DNA of 64,000 bases from Nesterenkonia sp. LB17 (GCF_022565915.1 NZ_JAJOYX010000006.1:1-64000), one strand, 5' to 3'. Positions 1-8,973 are shown, counted from the first letter of the stretch. Notes: generated by a model from the letters alone, not told the origin. Program-made: numbers and translations.

Positions 1-1
1 G

Positions 2-139
2 CCTGCGCAGGAATCTGTGCAGCGGGTTCGTGATTCCGCGGCGGAGAGCGCTCAGAACGTGAGGTCTGAGGGTCAGGAGCAGAAGAGCACCGTCACGGAT
101 TCGGCCACGTCCTCGGCAGACGAGGTCCGCGGCAGCTGA
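2..139 (+). CDS. C-terminal end of an unknown protein (partial)
   Basis: An open frame runs from the window edge to the TGA at 137-139 and gives 45 residues rich in Ser, Ala, Glu and Gln, ending EVRGS. The composition is that of a flexible or helical tail, perhaps of an envelope or DUF3618-like protein, but nothing identifies the family. A strong hairpin begins about 60 bases downstream, which supports a real gene end. The 5' part lies outside the window. Confidence 0.5.
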   Translation, partial: PAQESVQRVRDSAAESAQNVRSEGQEQKSTVTDSATSSADEVRGS

Positions 140-197
140 GACCGAGATCCCCGAGGGTCTCCGTATGGTCGAGCTGAAGACCGAATGATCGGACGCT

Positions 198-247
198 CAC
201 ATGCGAAGGCGGGGCTCCACCGATGGTGGGCCCCGCCTTCGCATGTG
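198..247. terminator. Bidirectional intrinsic terminator
   Basis: A perfect 18-bp inverted repeat (198-215 with 230-247) has a 14-base loop that can itself pair (CCAC with GGTG). It lies between the partial + strand gene and the - strand VOC gene ending at 282, so it can end both transcripts. There is no clear T-tract, as is common in high-GC actinobacteria. Confidence 0.8.
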
Positions 248-281
248 GTGAGAGGGAGTATACGGACCCGCCGGAGGCGGC

Positions 282-926
282 TCAGATGGTGACGTCGCCC
301 TTGGGGCTGCGGAAGGTCACCGACATGATGCCCGGCGTTCCGGAGGGTGCGATCCACTCCACGTCCACGTCCTCGAAGGGGTCTACGTTCGGGCAGGCCA
401 GCCACTGGGTGACCCGGTCTGGGGAGCCTGCGATGCTCAGCTTCGTCAGCGCCGCCTCAGGCGGATAGGCCTGGGAGGGGTGCAGTCCGTAGGTGCCTTC
501 GTTCCAGCGCAGCAGGTAGGGCACCTGAGGATCTGCGATGAGTCCCTTGATCCCGATCTGCTGCCACGTCAGCTCCTGACCGTCGGGGAACTTGCGGTTG
601 CCCGGGACGGCCTTGCGTCCCAGCCGCTCCTCGAAGGGGGAGAGGTCATCGACGCTCACGCACCAGCCCATCCAGCCGCCGCCCACCAGGGAACGGTTGC
701 GCACGGCCTGGCCGAAGGGGGCCTTGTCGGCGCTGGGGTGGTCCAGCACCTCGACGATCTCGAGGTACTGCCGGTTCTCCAGCGGAATGATCGCATTGCG
801 AGTGCCGAAACGTGGGTGAATGCCGCCGCGGACGCGTTCCACGCCCAGCGCATCGGTGATTCGTTCCACCGTGGCTTTCATTCCATCGGGACCGACTGCA
901 TACGAGACGTGATCGAGGCGCATCAT
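282..926 (-). CDS. VOC family protein (glyoxalase-like domain)
   Basis: This 214-residue protein opens with MRLDHVSYAVGPDG, the first strand of a vicinal-oxygen-chelate fold, and continues with the RFGTRNAIIPL and YLEIVEV segments typical of the Glyoxalase_3 family. These proteins are small metal-dependent or ligand-binding enzymes and the substrate cannot be read from sequence. The open frame extends 31 codons upstream, but the homologous part starts at the tandem ATGs (926 or 923), so I place the start there. Neither ATG has a strong ribosome binding site. The gene stands alone, convergent with the preceding gene across a terminator and divergent from the SURF1 gene. Confidence 0.8.
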   Translation of the reverse strand: MMRLDHVSYAVGPDGMKATVERITDALGVERVRGGIHPRFGTRNAIIPLENRQYLEIVEVLDHPSADKAPFGQAVRNRSLVGGGWMGWCVSVDDLSPFEERLGRKAVPGNRKFPDGQELTWQQIGIKGLIADPQVPYLLRWNEGTYGLHPSQAYPPEAALTKLSIAGSPDRVTQWLACPNVDPFEDVDVEWIAPSGTPGIMSVTFRSPKGDVTI

Positions 927-1051
927 GTTGCCATCATGACACCACTGGGCGCAGAGATATAAATCGGGTTGAATATTCATACTTATCCGGCGTTTTTCTA
1001 CTGATTGTAGAAACATCACGACGACGGCGCCCCCAGCCCCCGCATGGCGCG

Positions 1052-1057
1052 TATCCT
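1052..1057 (+). promoter_or_regulatory. -10 element (TATCCT) for a leaderless SURF1 mRNA
   Basis: TATCCT is followed by six bases and the GTG at 1064. Transcription starting about seven bases after the hexamer would begin at the start codon, and no ribosome binding site precedes it. This also supports the choice of GTG 1064. Confidence 0.5.
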
Positions 1058-1063
1058 TGATAA

Positions 1064-1909
1064 GTGCTCAAGACCGCTCTGCAGCCCAAATGGATCGGGA
1101 CCCTCGCCCTGGCGCTGGTCCTGGCCACAGTCTTCGTGGTGCTGAGCGCCTGGCAGTTCAGCGAATCGAGCTCTGAACCGCCCCCGACCGAAGAGGTCAC
1201 CGAGACCCCGGTCCCGCTCACCGAGGCCCACCAGCCGCAGCAGTCGATGACGGTGGCCGAAGCCGACCGGATCGTGGACGTCAGCGGTGAGTTCCTCGAA
1301 GACACCCAGGTGATCATCGATGAACGCCTGCAGAACGGAACATCCGGTTATTGGGTGGTCGCGGCCTTCCGACCCGACGATGCGCCGGATGACAACATCA
1401 TCCCGGTGGTGCGCGGCTGGGTCACGGATCCGGCTGACGCCGATGAGCTTCCCTCCGGTGAGCCGCTCGAGATCCAAGGGCGGCTTCTTCCTCCCGAGGC
1501 TCCCGGACCGGGTCAGCGCGGGATGTCCGCCGATGGGACGCAGATCTTCCCCACCCTCTCCCCGGCAGAGCTCATCAACGTGTGGGACGAGCCGGGCTAC
1601 TCCGGCTTCGTCGTAGCCTTCGAGAGCTCAGACGCCAGCGGCGCGGAGGTGGGTGCGGCGTCGTCGTCCTCCGGCATGGAACCGGTGCAGGTCGACCCGC
1701 AGCCCGAGACGTCGGACATCAACTGGCTGAACCTCTTCTACGGGGTGGAATGGACGGTCTTCGCCGGGTTCGCCTTCTATCTCTGGTGGCGGCTGGTCAA
1801 GGACGCCCACGAGAAGCAGCTGGAGGAAGAGCGGCTGGACCGCGAATGGCAGGAGCAGTGGCGCGCCGAGCAGCTCGCCCTGCGGCAGCAGACCCAAGCG
1901 AAAGACTAG
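1064..1909 (+). CDS. SURF1 family protein (cytochrome oxidase assembly)
   Basis: The protein has 281 residues. It begins MLKTALQPKWIGTLALALV, a first membrane helix at about residues 10-30, followed by WQF, the signature near the start of SURF1 proteins. A large extracytoplasmic domain with VVRGWVTDP follows, then a second helix at about 225-245 and a charged cytoplasmic tail. SURF1 proteins assist assembly of heme a3 in aa3-type cytochrome c oxidase. The start is a GTG with a -10 element just upstream, so the mRNA is probably leaderless. The DUF3817 gene follows after six bases in the same operon. Confidence 0.85.
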   Translation: MLKTALQPKWIGTLALALVLATVFVVLSAWQFSESSSEPPPTEEVTETPVPLTEAHQPQQSMTVAEADRIVDVSGEFLEDTQVIIDERLQNGTSGYWVVAAFRPDDAPDDNIIPVVRGWVTDPADADELPSGEPLEIQGRLLPPEAPGPGQRGMSADGTQIFPTLSPAELINVWDEPGYSGFVVAFESSDASGAEVGAASSSSGMEPVQVDPQPETSDINWLNLFYGVEWTVFAGFAFYLWWRLVKDAHEKQLEEERLDREWQEQWRAEQLALRQQTQAKD

Positions 1910-1915
1910 AGACTC

Positions 1916-2437
1916 ATGAGTGATTCCCGTACGGGCGATTCCCCCGTGACCGATCCCCAGATCGCCGATGACATCCCGCCGGCGCCGCCGCGGCCCAAGC
2001 AGCGCCGTTTCGGCGGCACCGCCGCGCAGATCCAGGGTTCGCTGACCTTCTACAAGGTCTTCGCCTTCATCACCGGCATCATGCTGCTGATCCTGGTCGC
2101 CAAGATGATCATGGACTACGGATTCGGCTACGAGCTCTACGCCGGCGGCACCACCGCCGAAGGGGCGGAGAACACGCTGGGCTTCCACCCGAAGGACTCG
2201 GTGATGGACGGCACCGGAATCTCCTACTGGATCGCAGTGATCCACGGTTGGATCTACGTCATCTACATCATCGCCGGATTCCGGCTCTGGTACCTGATGA
2301 ACTGGCAGGTCGGCCGGCTGGTCACCATCGTGCTGGGCGGCGTCGTGCCGTTCCTGAGCTTCGTGGTGGAGCGCAAGATCGCCCGCGAGGTCAGGGTGGA
2401 CATGGAGTCCAACCCGGAGGCCGTGCGCCGCTACTGA
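1916..2437 (+). CDS. DUF3817 domain integral membrane protein
   Basis: The 173-residue protein has a polar proline-rich N terminus (about residues 1-40) and then three hydrophobic segments: YKVFAFITGIMLLILVAKM, WIAVIHGWIYVIYIIAGFRL and LVTIVLGGVVPFLSFVVE. The pattern with the closing VERKIAREVR is typical of DUF3817, a family of unknown function usually found near guaA in actinobacteria, as it is here (guaA starts at 6653). Its position six bases after SURF1 suggests co-transcription. Confidence 0.85.
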   Translation: MSDSRTGDSPVTDPQIADDIPPAPPRPKQRRFGGTAAQIQGSLTFYKVFAFITGIMLLILVAKMIMDYGFGYELYAGGTTAEGAENTLGFHPKDSVMDGTGISYWIAVIHGWIYVIYIIAGFRLWYLMNWQVGRLVTIVLGGVVPFLSFVVERKIAREVRVDMESNPEAVRRY

Positions 2438-2482
2438 GCGCGGTCTCGGGCCGCTGGCACGAGGTGGCTCTCGGCACCGGAT

Positions 2483-3796
2483 CTAGCGGTGAGCTGGTAT
2501 CGGCCGGGCGCGCGTCCGGCGGGCCCAGAAGAGCACCGGGATAAGCAGCAGTGCGAGCAGGCCGCCGCCGAGCGAGAGATGCTCGAAGCTCGTCGCGGAC
2601 ATCACGATCCCCGACATCGCCCCGCCGCCGGCTCCGGCGAGGGCGATCAGCACATCTATGCCGCCCTGGGTGCGCGGGCGATTCTCCGGGATGGTCGCAT
2701 CCACGACCAGCGCCGTGCCCGCGATCAGACCCACGTTCCAGCCCACCCCCAGCAGGATCAGCGCCAGAACCAGCAGCTCCAGCGAATCCCCGGGGGCGAC
2801 CGCCCCCACCAGGCCTGCACTGAGCAGGATCACCGCCGCCACGACGCTCATCGGGATCCGACCGAAACGGTCCACCAGGATCCCGGTGACCAGCGAGGGC
2901 AGCCACATGGCGCCCACATGCAGCCCGATCACCAGCCCCACCGAGCTCAGACCGTGGCCATGGGCGAGCATATGGATCGGGGTCATGGTCATGATCGCGA
3001 CCATCGCGACCTGGGTGAGCACCATCACCGTGGCGCCGATATACGCCCCGGTCTCAGGCTTTGGAGCAGGGGAGGGCCCTGTGGCGGCGGCAGGTTCTGC
3101 GGCGGCCTGCTCCGCGGACTGCTCTGCGGCGGCGTCGGCCGCTTCGATCTCCGCAAGTTCACGCGCCAGCAAGAACGGATCCGGCCGCAGAAAGATGAAC
3201 AGGATCGCTCCGGCGGCGAGGTATGCCGCTGCGGCGAGGAGGAAGGGGCCCGCCAGTGGTGGGATTCCTAGGCTCCTCGCCAGATCCCCGAGTGGTTCCA
3301 CCAGGTTCGGTCCGGCCACCGCACCGAGGGTTGTGGAGACCATCGCGATGCTGATCGCGGTGCCGCGGCGTGATTCAGGTGCGAGGTCTGTCCCGGCGTA
3401 GCGGGCCTGCAGGTTCGTCGCGGTCCCGGCGCCGTAGATGAACAGCGCGAAGAAGAGCAGCGGGACATGATCCTCCACCGCGGCAGCCACCACCCCGATC
3501 GCTCCGAGCCCGCCGGCGGTGAAGCCGATGCCCAGTCCGACCCTGCGGCCCCAGCGCTGACTGACCCGCCCCACGGAGAACGCCGCCAGCGCGGAGCCCA
3601 GCGTGAACAGGGCGATGGGCAGCCCGGCCAGGCTCGCAGAGTCGAGCATCTCCTGGGCCAGCAGGGCGCCCACGGTGACCCCGGCGGCCAGGCCGGCGCC
3701 GCCGAGGATCTGGCTGAAGACGACGACGGTGAGCGTGCGCCGCTGGACGTCGATTCGTCGCACCTCGCCCCGCTGCTGGTCGCCCCCTGAATACAT
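2483..3796 (-). CDS. MFS transporter, 12 membrane helices
   Basis: The 437-residue protein has two sets of six hydrophobic segments joined by an acidic, Ala/Pro-rich cytoplasmic loop (about residues 205-245). The loop-2 motif appears as GRVSQRWGRRVGLG, and a related DRFGRIPMS follows in the second half, as expected for the major facilitator superfamily. This looks like a drug or metabolite exporter, but the substrate is not predictable. The frame runs 48 codons further upstream, but the ATG at 3796 has a -10 element (TAGGTT) seven bases before it, so the shorter start and a leaderless mRNA are preferred. It converges with the DUF3817 gene. Confidence 0.85.
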   Translation of the reverse strand: MYSGGDQQRGEVRRIDVQRRTLTVVVFSQILGGAGLAAGVTVGALLAQEMLDSASLAGLPIALFTLGSALAAFSVGRVSQRWGRRVGLGIGFTAGGLGAIGVVAAAVEDHVPLLFFALFIYGAGTATNLQARYAGTDLAPESRRGTAISIAMVSTTLGAVAGPNLVEPLGDLARSLGIPPLAGPFLLAAAAYLAAGAILFIFLRPDPFLLARELAEIEAADAAAEQSAEQAAAEPAAATGPSPAPKPETGAYIGATVMVLTQVAMVAIMTMTPIHMLAHGHGLSSVGLVIGLHVGAMWLPSLVTGILVDRFGRIPMSVVAAVILLSAGLVGAVAPGDSLELLVLALILLGVGWNVGLIAGTALVVDATIPENRPRTQGGIDVLIALAGAGGGAMSGIVMSATSFEHLSLGGGLLALLLIPVLFWARRTRARPIPAHR

Positions 3797-3803
3797 GGTC
3801 GAT

Positions 3804-3809
3804 AACCTA
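3804..3809 (-). promoter_or_regulatory. -10 element (TAGGTT) for a leaderless MFS mRNA
   Basis: On the minus strand TAGGTT is followed by seven bases and ATG 3796. There is no ribosome binding site at that start, which fits leaderless transcription. Confidence 0.45.
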
Positions 3810-4005
3810 CACCGGGCGCAGGGCAGGCAAGCCCTCGTAGTCGTCCTGGTCCCGTCCAGCCCCCGGACGTTGATCACCGACGCCCGGCAGGGCGGGGTCC
3901 GCTTGGTCCACACCGAGGCACCAGGTCGAGACGGCGGCAATCAGAGCCTGCGTCCGCACATCGCAGACCCTCGATTTCCGTCTGGGCCTGAAAAGTCCTG
4001 GACAT

Positions 4006-4035
4006 TTGCTCGCTCAGGGGAGAGACTGATATTCT
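4006..4035 (+). promoter_or_regulatory. Candidate promoter of the amide operon
   Basis: TTGCTC (4006-4011) and TATTCT (4030-4035) are separated by 18 bases, about 35 bases before the AmiS start. This is the best sigma-70-like pair in the 274-base gap between the divergent MFS gene and the operon. The rest of the gap shows no gene. Confidence 0.4.
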
Positions 4036-4070
4036 TCGCGACCTTTACTCGGCATCGCAAGGAGGCGGTC

Positions 4071-4703
4071 ATGGGTAGTGTGGGTTTGCTCTATGTTGGT
4101 GCGGTTCTGATCATCAATGGCTTGATGTTGTTGGATGTTGTTCCCGGTAAAGCCGCAGCCGCCATGAACTTGTTCGTCGGAGCGATGCAGGTGGTTTTCC
4201 CGACCATTATTCTTGCACAGTCTGAAGGTGATCCCGAGATCATACTCGGTGCGTCAGGACTCTTTCTCTTCGGCTTCACTTACCTGTATGTCGCATGGAA
4301 TGTCCTGACCGATGCGCCAGGTGAGGGTCTGGGCTGGTTTTCTCTCTTTGTCGCGGCCTGCGCCGTTGTCTACGGAACGCTGAATTTCACGCTGGTAGAC
4401 GACCCATTGTTCGGTGTCATCTGGTTCTCCTGGGCAGTGCTCTGGTTCATGTTCTTCGTGCTGCTGGGACTCGGCAAGGTCAGCATCCAGCGGCGTACTG
4501 GCTGGTTCACGCTGTTCCTCGGGATCTTCACCGGAGCCGTCACCTCGTTCCTGCTGCTCACCCAGAACTACCCGACCGGAGATGGAGCAGCGCTGGTCGG
4601 GGCGGCGCTTGCAGTGGTGCTGTTTCTCCTGGCGTGGCTTCTCGGAGCTCCAAACAGGGCGAGCGTCTCTCGCGACAAAGACCCGGTGAATGCGTCGTCC
4701 TGA
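4071..4703 (+). CDS. AmiS/UreI family amide/urea channel
   Basis: The 210-residue protein has about six or seven membrane helices, starting MGSVGLLYVGAVLIINGLML and including the FTYLYVAWNVL and WFSWAVLWFMFFVLLGLGK segments typical of the AmiS/UreI family. Members conduct urea or short-chain amides across the membrane. The frame is open far upstream, but ATG 4071 carries a strong AAGGAGG ribosome binding site and begins the conserved part. It leads an operon with an FmdB regulator and the formamidase FmdA, so its substrate is probably formamide or a similar amide. The first 40 codons use many T-ending codons (GTT, GGT, TTG), unlike the neighbouring genes. Confidence 0.88.
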   Translation: MGSVGLLYVGAVLIINGLMLLDVVPGKAAAAMNLFVGAMQVVFPTIILAQSEGDPEIILGASGLFLFGFTYLYVAWNVLTDAPGEGLGWFSLFVAACAVVYGTLNFTLVDDPLFGVIWFSWAVLWFMFFVLLGLGKVSIQRRTGWFTLFLGIFTGAVTSFLLLTQNYPTGDGAALVGAALAVVLFLLAWLLGAPNRASVSRDKDPVNASS

Positions 4704-4755
4704 GAGTCAAAAGGTTCCGCTTGGGTGTCCGATATCAACAGGATGGTGAGGTCAT

Positions 4756-5040
4756 ATGCCGCTCTACAGCTTCCGGTGCGATCAAGGTTGCAGTTTCGAT
4801 GCCTCCTACACAATGGATGAAGTGCCGCGAAAGCGGGCGTGCCAGCAATGCGATGCATCAGCGGTGCGGATTATCACCTCAGTGAACCTGTCTCGAGCAG
4901 GTACTGCGGCGTTCCGAGCCGTGGAGAGTTCCCTGCGAAGCGCTCACGAGCCCGACGTTGTCTCCAAGTTGCCGCACCAGACAGGGCGGTCGACTCCGAT
5001 CACCACTAATCCTCTTCACGCGACTCTCCCGCGGACCTGA
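4756..5040 (+). CDS. FmdB-type zinc ribbon protein
   Basis: The 94-residue protein starts MPLYSFRCDQGC and carries two cysteine pairs (Cys8/Cys12 and Cys29/Cys32) forming the FmdB zinc ribbon. The tail after residue 45 is polar and not conserved. In Methylophilus, FmdB is a proposed regulator of formamidase expression. The location between the amide channel and the formamidase gene is the classical arrangement. It is 52 bases after the channel gene and 68 bases before fmdA. Confidence 0.8.
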   Translation: MPLYSFRCDQGCSFDASYTMDEVPRKRACQQCDASAVRIITSVNLSRAGTAAFRAVESSLRSAHEPDVVSKLPHQTGRSTPITTNPLHATLPRT

Positions 5041-5108
5041 ACGGAGGTTTTCCTGCCAGATATTTGACATGACCACAGGCGATGTTGAATTCATGAGGAG
5101 AAACCAAA

Positions 5109-6368
5109 ATGCCGAAGACAATATTCAAGTTAGATTCCTCGAAAAAGTTCGGTGACCAGGAAAAGCTGGGACACAATCGCTGGCATCCTGAGATTCCATC
5201 CGTAGCGACCGTGAAGCCGGGAGAAAGTTTCCGCGTCGACTGCCGAGAATGGTTCGACGGGGCCATCGAGAACAATGATTCCGCAGAGGACATCCTCAAC
5301 GCGCCGTTGCTCACGGTCCACGCGTTGAGCGGCCCGTTCCACGTGGAGGGGGTCAAACCCGGAGACCTGCTCATCGTGGACATTCTGGACGTCGGCCCTA
5401 TTCCACAGGAAGACGACGGTCCGCTCGCCGGACAGGGCTGGGGATATACAGGTATCTTCTCGCGGAACAATGGTGGTGGTTTCCTCACCGAGCAGTTCCC
5501 CGACGCCTACAAGGCGGTGTGGGATTTCTCCGGGCAGACTGCCACCTCACGCCATGTACCTGGTGTCTCTTTCACCGGCATAGTCCATCCGGGCCTTATG
5601 GGTACCGCGCCCTCAGCGGAGCTGCTGGCGAAATGGAATGCCCGTGAGGGTGCACTGATCGCGACGGATCCAGACCGTGTGCCTCCGCTCGCGCTCCCTC
5701 CTGAGTCGGAGCATGCCGTGCTCGGGGGGCTTGATCAGGCGGAATGGAACAGAGTCGGATCCGAGGCGGCCCGCACTGCTCCGCCGCGCGAGAACGGGGG
5801 AAACCAGGACATCAAGAACTTCACCAAGGGGAGTCGTGTCTTCTATCCCGTGTTCGTCGACGGCGCCAACCTCTCTCTCGGCGACCTGCACTTCTCACAG
5901 GGAGACGGCGAGATCACGTTCTGCGGTGCCATTGAGATGGGCGGGTTCATCGATCTCCGGGTCGATGTCATCAAGGGTGGCATGGAGACCTACGGCGTCT
6001 CGGAGAACGCGATCTTCATGCCGGGCAACGTCGATCCGCAGTACAGCGAGTGGCTCGCGTTCTCAGGTACCTCGGTGACTCTCGATGGCGAGCAGCGATA
6101 CCTTGACTCCCATCTGTCATATCAGCGGGCATGCCTGCATGCCATCGACTACCTCACGAAGTTCGGCTACAGCCCCGAACAGGCGTATCTGCTGCTCGGC
6201 GCAGCGCCGATCGAAGGGCGGTTGTCGGGCGTCGTAGACATTCCGAACTCGTGTTCCACGGTCTACCTGCCGACCGCGATCTTCGACTTCGACGTTCGCC
6301 CCTCCGCGTCGGGTCCCGTGCAGATCGATCCAGGGATCGGTGCGCCCCGCGCAGCAAATCAGAAATAG
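5109..6368 (+). CDS. fmdA: Formamidase (acetamidase/formamidase family)
   Basis: This 419-residue cytoplasmic hydrolase is the usual length for FmdA and matches the family throughout: GHNRWHPEIPSVATVKPG near the start, GPFHVEGVKPGDLLIVDILD at about 77-96, GFLTEQFPDAYKAVWDF, and TGIVHPGLMGTAPS in the middle. The enzyme hydrolyses formamide (sometimes acetamide) to the acid and ammonia. Start ATG 5109 has a GAGGAG ribosome binding site. With the upstream channel and FmdB protein it forms a nitrogen-scavenging operon. A nearly consensus TTGACA at 5064 is not convincingly a promoter because no good -10 element leaves room before the ribosome binding site. Confidence 0.92.
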   Translation: MPKTIFKLDSSKKFGDQEKLGHNRWHPEIPSVATVKPGESFRVDCREWFDGAIENNDSAEDILNAPLLTVHALSGPFHVEGVKPGDLLIVDILDVGPIPQEDDGPLAGQGWGYTGIFSRNNGGGFLTEQFPDAYKAVWDFSGQTATSRHVPGVSFTGIVHPGLMGTAPSAELLAKWNAREGALIATDPDRVPPLALPPESEHAVLGGLDQAEWNRVGSEAARTAPPRENGGNQDIKNFTKGSRVFYPVFVDGANLSLGDLHFSQGDGEITFCGAIEMGGFIDLRVDVIKGGMETYGVSENAIFMPGNVDPQYSEWLAFSGTSVTLDGEQRYLDSHLSYQRACLHAIDYLTKFGYSPEQAYLLLGAAPIEGRLSGVVDIPNSCSTVYLPTAIFDFDVRPSASGPVQIDPGIGAPRAANQK

Positions 6369-6652
6369 CCCGCGCGCAGCGTGAAGTGGTGAGCGCCCTC
6401 ATCCAGGACAAGGAGCTCTTCGATGAGCAAGTGGGGGCGCTCACCCATTGCAGGCGCGCGGCAGACCTATCTGCTCATTGTCAGCGCAGACCTGGTGCGG
6501 CGCGCCAGAATCTTTGGCGGGGCTCCCATCGCTGGGGCACGAACGGGCGTCATGAGCGCCGGACGACTCGATATCCCGCCCGGCTGCGTCCCAGGGAGGT
6601 GGGTAGAGGGCCCGGGGACAGGCGACAACACCCGGACCGCTAGGATGGAGCG
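6369..6652. other. 284-base gap with fading protein-like signal
   Basis: No conserved gene is recognisable. One frame from about 6389 reads plausibly protein-like for some 18 residues (ending [10 protein letters not shown]) and then degenerates. Another frame holds a 77-codon ORF with a good ribosome binding site (separate entry). No terminator hairpin is obvious after fmdA. The last dozen bases hold the guaA promoter. Confidence 0.4.
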
Positions 6653-6656
6653 GTGA
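6423..6656 (+). CDS. Possible small ORF, 77 codons, unknown
   Basis: ATG 6423 is preceded at seven bases by a perfect AAGGAG (6410-6415), the only reason to list it. The product ([16 protein letters not shown]...) has an internally repeated PIAGAR and no recognisable domain, and its end overlaps the guaA start by four bases. It may be chance in a decayed intergenic region. Confidence 0.2.
   Translation: MSKWGRSPIAGARQTYLLIVSADLVRRARIFGGAPIAGARTGVMSAGRLDIPPGCVPGRWVEGPGTGDNTRTARMER
6641..6646 (+). promoter_or_regulatory. -10 element (TAGGAT) of guaA
   Basis: TAGGAT ends six bases before the GTG at 6653, the spacing expected of a leaderless transcript. The intervening GGAGCG could alternatively act as a weak ribosome binding site. 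Confidence 0.45.
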
Positions 6657-8275
6657 CTTCTCAGCCCGATTCCGCAGACTCTGCTGTCCCCGCCGTGGAG
6701 CGTTCCAACTCCGCGGCCCAGACCGTGCTGGTGGTGGACTACGGCGCGCAGTACGCCCAGCTCATCGCCCGCCGCGTCCGCGAGGCCCGGGTCTACTCCG
6801 AGGTCGTCCCGCACACCCTCGCCGCTGCCGAGATCATCTCGCGCAACCCCTCCGCTGTGATCCTCTCGGGCGGACCCTCCTCGGTCTACGCCGAGGGTGC
6901 CCCAGAGGTGGAGACCGAGCTGTTCGAGGCCGGCATCCCGGTGATGGGCATCTGCTACGGCTTCCAGGCCATGGCGCACAGCCTCGGCGGCGAGGTGGCC
7001 CGCACCGGCGACCGCGAATACGGCAAGACCGCGGTGCGCAGCGTCAACGCCCCGCACTCGCTGCTCACCGGCACCGACGCGGTCCAGTCCACCTGGATGT
7101 CGCACAGCGACTCCGTGCAGAAGGCCCCCGAGGGCTTCGAAGTCCTCGCCTCCTCAGAAGGCGCCCCCGTCGCAGCCTTCGCCGATGAGCAGCGCAGGCT
7201 CTACGGCGTGCAGTGGCACCCCGAGGTGCGCCACTCGCCCCAGGGCCAGCAGGTCATCGAGAACTTCCTCTACATCGGGGCCGGCCTGACCCCGGAGTGG
7301 ACCACCGGCAACATCGTCGAAGAACAGGTCACCGCGATCCGCGCCCAGGTCGGAGACTCCCGTGTGATCTGCGGACTCTCCGGCGGTGTGGACTCCGCTG
7401 TGGCCGCCGCCCTCGTGCAGAAGGCCATCGGAGACCAGCTGACCTGCGTGTTCGTCGACCACGGGCTGCTGCGCGAAGGTGAGGCCGAACAGGTGGAGCG
7501 CGATTTCGTCGCGGCCACCGGCGCCAGGCTCTATGTGGCCGACGAGCGCGAACGCTTCCTCGCCGCGCTCGAGGGCATCACCGACCCAGAGACCAAGCGC
7601 AAGATCATCGGCCGCGAGTTCATCCGGGCCTTCGAGGGCGCCGAGAAGGCCGTGCTCGCCGAGGCGGCCGCTGACGGTGCCAAGGTCGAGTTCCTGGTCC
7701 AGGGCACCCTCTACCCCGATGTGGTGGAATCCGGCGGCGGTGAGGGCGCGGCGAACATCAAGTCCCATCACAACGTCGGCGGCCTGCCCGAGGACATGGT
7801 CTTCAAGCTCGTCGAGCCGCTGCGCGCGCTGTTCAAGGACGAGGTCCGCGCCGTCGGGGCCGAGCTCGGCCTGCCCGCCGAGATCGTCCAGCGCCAGCCC
7901 TTCCCGGGCCCCGGCCTGGGCATCCGGATCATCGGCTCGGTCTCCGAGGACCGGCTGCGGATCCTGCGCAAGGCCGACGCCATCGCCCGCGAGGAGCTCA
8001 CCGCCTCGGGGCTGGACCAGGAGGTCTGGCAGATGCCGGTCGTGCTGCTCGCCGACGTCCGCTCGGTCGGCGTTCAGGGCGACGGCCGCACCTACGGTCA
8101 CCCGATCGTGCTGCGCCCGGTCTCCTCCGAGGACGCGATGACCGCCGACTGGTCCCGCCTGCCCTATGAGCTGCTCGCCAAGATCTCCAACCGGATCACC
8201 AACGAGGTCGAAGAGGTCAACCGGGTCACCCTGGACATCACCTCCAAACCGCCAGGCACCATCGAATGGGAGTGA
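6653..8275 (+). CDS. guaA: GMP synthase (glutamine-hydrolysing)
   Basis: GuaA amidates XMP to GMP using glutamine and ATP, the last step of guanine nucleotide synthesis. The 540-residue protein has a class I glutaminase domain with nucleophile Cys101 in GICYGFQ and WHPEV, then the ATP-pyrophosphatase domain with the P-loop SGGVDS, and the C-terminal dimerisation domain ending [19 protein letters not shown] short Ser/Ala-rich N-terminal extension precedes [17 protein letters not shown]. The start is GTG 6653. DUF456 follows after 12 bases. Confidence 0.97.
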   Translation: MTSQPDSADSAVPAVERSNSAAQTVLVVDYGAQYAQLIARRVREARVYSEVVPHTLAAAEIISRNPSAVILSGGPSSVYAEGAPEVETELFEAGIPVMGICYGFQAMAHSLGGEVARTGDREYGKTAVRSVNAPHSLLTGTDAVQSTWMSHSDSVQKAPEGFEVLASSEGAPVAAFADEQRRLYGVQWHPEVRHSPQGQQVIENFLYIGAGLTPEWTTGNIVEEQVTAIRAQVGDSRVICGLSGGVDSAVAAALVQKAIGDQLTCVFVDHGLLREGEAEQVERDFVAATGARLYVADERERFLAALEGITDPETKRKIIGREFIRAFEGAEKAVLAEAAADGAKVEFLVQGTLYPDVVESGGGEGAANIKSHHNVGGLPEDMVFKLVEPLRALFKDEVRAVGAELGLPAEIVQRQPFPGPGLGIRIIGSVSEDRLRILRKADAIAREELTASGLDQEVWQMPVVLLADVRSVGVQGDGRTYGHPIVLRPVSSEDAMTADWSRLPYELLAKISNRITNEVEEVNRVTLDITSKPPGTIEWE

Positions 8276-8287
8276 GTCGGAAGACTC

Positions 8288-8800
8288 ATGCTCGACTCCT
8301 CCGCCGCTGAGGCGATCACCACCGTCATCGCCGGGCTGCTGCTGGTCATCGGCGCGCTCGGCGTCGTGCTCCCGATCCTGCCCGGCTCGCTGCTGATCAT
8401 CATCACCCTGATCGTCTGGGCGCTGCTGCTCGGCGGACCGGTCGTCTGGACCACGGCGATCATCGGCGTCGTTCTGGCCGTGATCGGCTGGGGAAGCTCC
8501 ACGGTGCTCACCGGTCGATCGCTGCACCGGCAACAGATCCCGCGCGGACCGATCATGATCGCCGTCGTCACGGCGCTCGTCGGGCTGATCGTATTCCCGC
8601 CGCTGGGGCTCTTCATCGGTTTCGCCGCGGGGCTCTTCGGCGCGGAGTTCGTCCGTCGAGAGCGCGATTGGCTCGCCGCCGGGACAGCGAGCCTGCACGC
8701 GCTGCGCGCCGTCGGACTTGGGATCCTGCTCGAATTCCTGCTCGCCGGACTGGCGATCTCGGCGTTCCTGATCGGCTCGCTGATCAACTTCGTCTCCTGA
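8288..8800 (+). CDS. DUF456 domain membrane protein
   Basis: The 170-residue protein has about four to five hydrophobic segments. The N-terminal helix and LGVVLPILPGSLLIIITLIVWALLLGG carry the proline-rich LPILPG signature of DUF456. The central G-rich segment (IGFAAGLFGAEFVRR) and C-terminal helix complete the fold. The function is unknown. The 12-base gap after guaA suggests one transcript. Confidence 0.85.
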   Translation: MLDSSAAEAITTVIAGLLLVIGALGVVLPILPGSLLIIITLIVWALLLGGPVVWTTAIIGVVLAVIGWGSSTVLTGRSLHRQQIPRGPIMIAVVTALVGLIVFPPLGLFIGFAAGLFGAEFVRRERDWLAAGTASLHALRAVGLGILLEFLLAGLAISAFLIGSLINFVS

Positions 8801-8973
8801 TCCGGGACGGGCCAGCGGCTTCAAGGTCAGGCTGAGACCGATTGCAGGTTGTGCCGCCGGGATCATTAGACTTCAATGCATGTAATTATCGGCGATCCTC
8901 GTCATTCCTGACGGAGACGGGGGTGCCGGAGTGGGCGTGAGCCCACCCCGGTGGGGATTGTGGAAGGTCGTCT

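Noticed and set aside
5064-5091. TTGACA in front of fmdA as a separate promoter
   Set aside because: The hexamer is perfect but the only -10-like sequences (TTGAAT/TGAATT) are poor and would start transcription after the ribosome binding site. The gene is better explained as part of the amiS operon.
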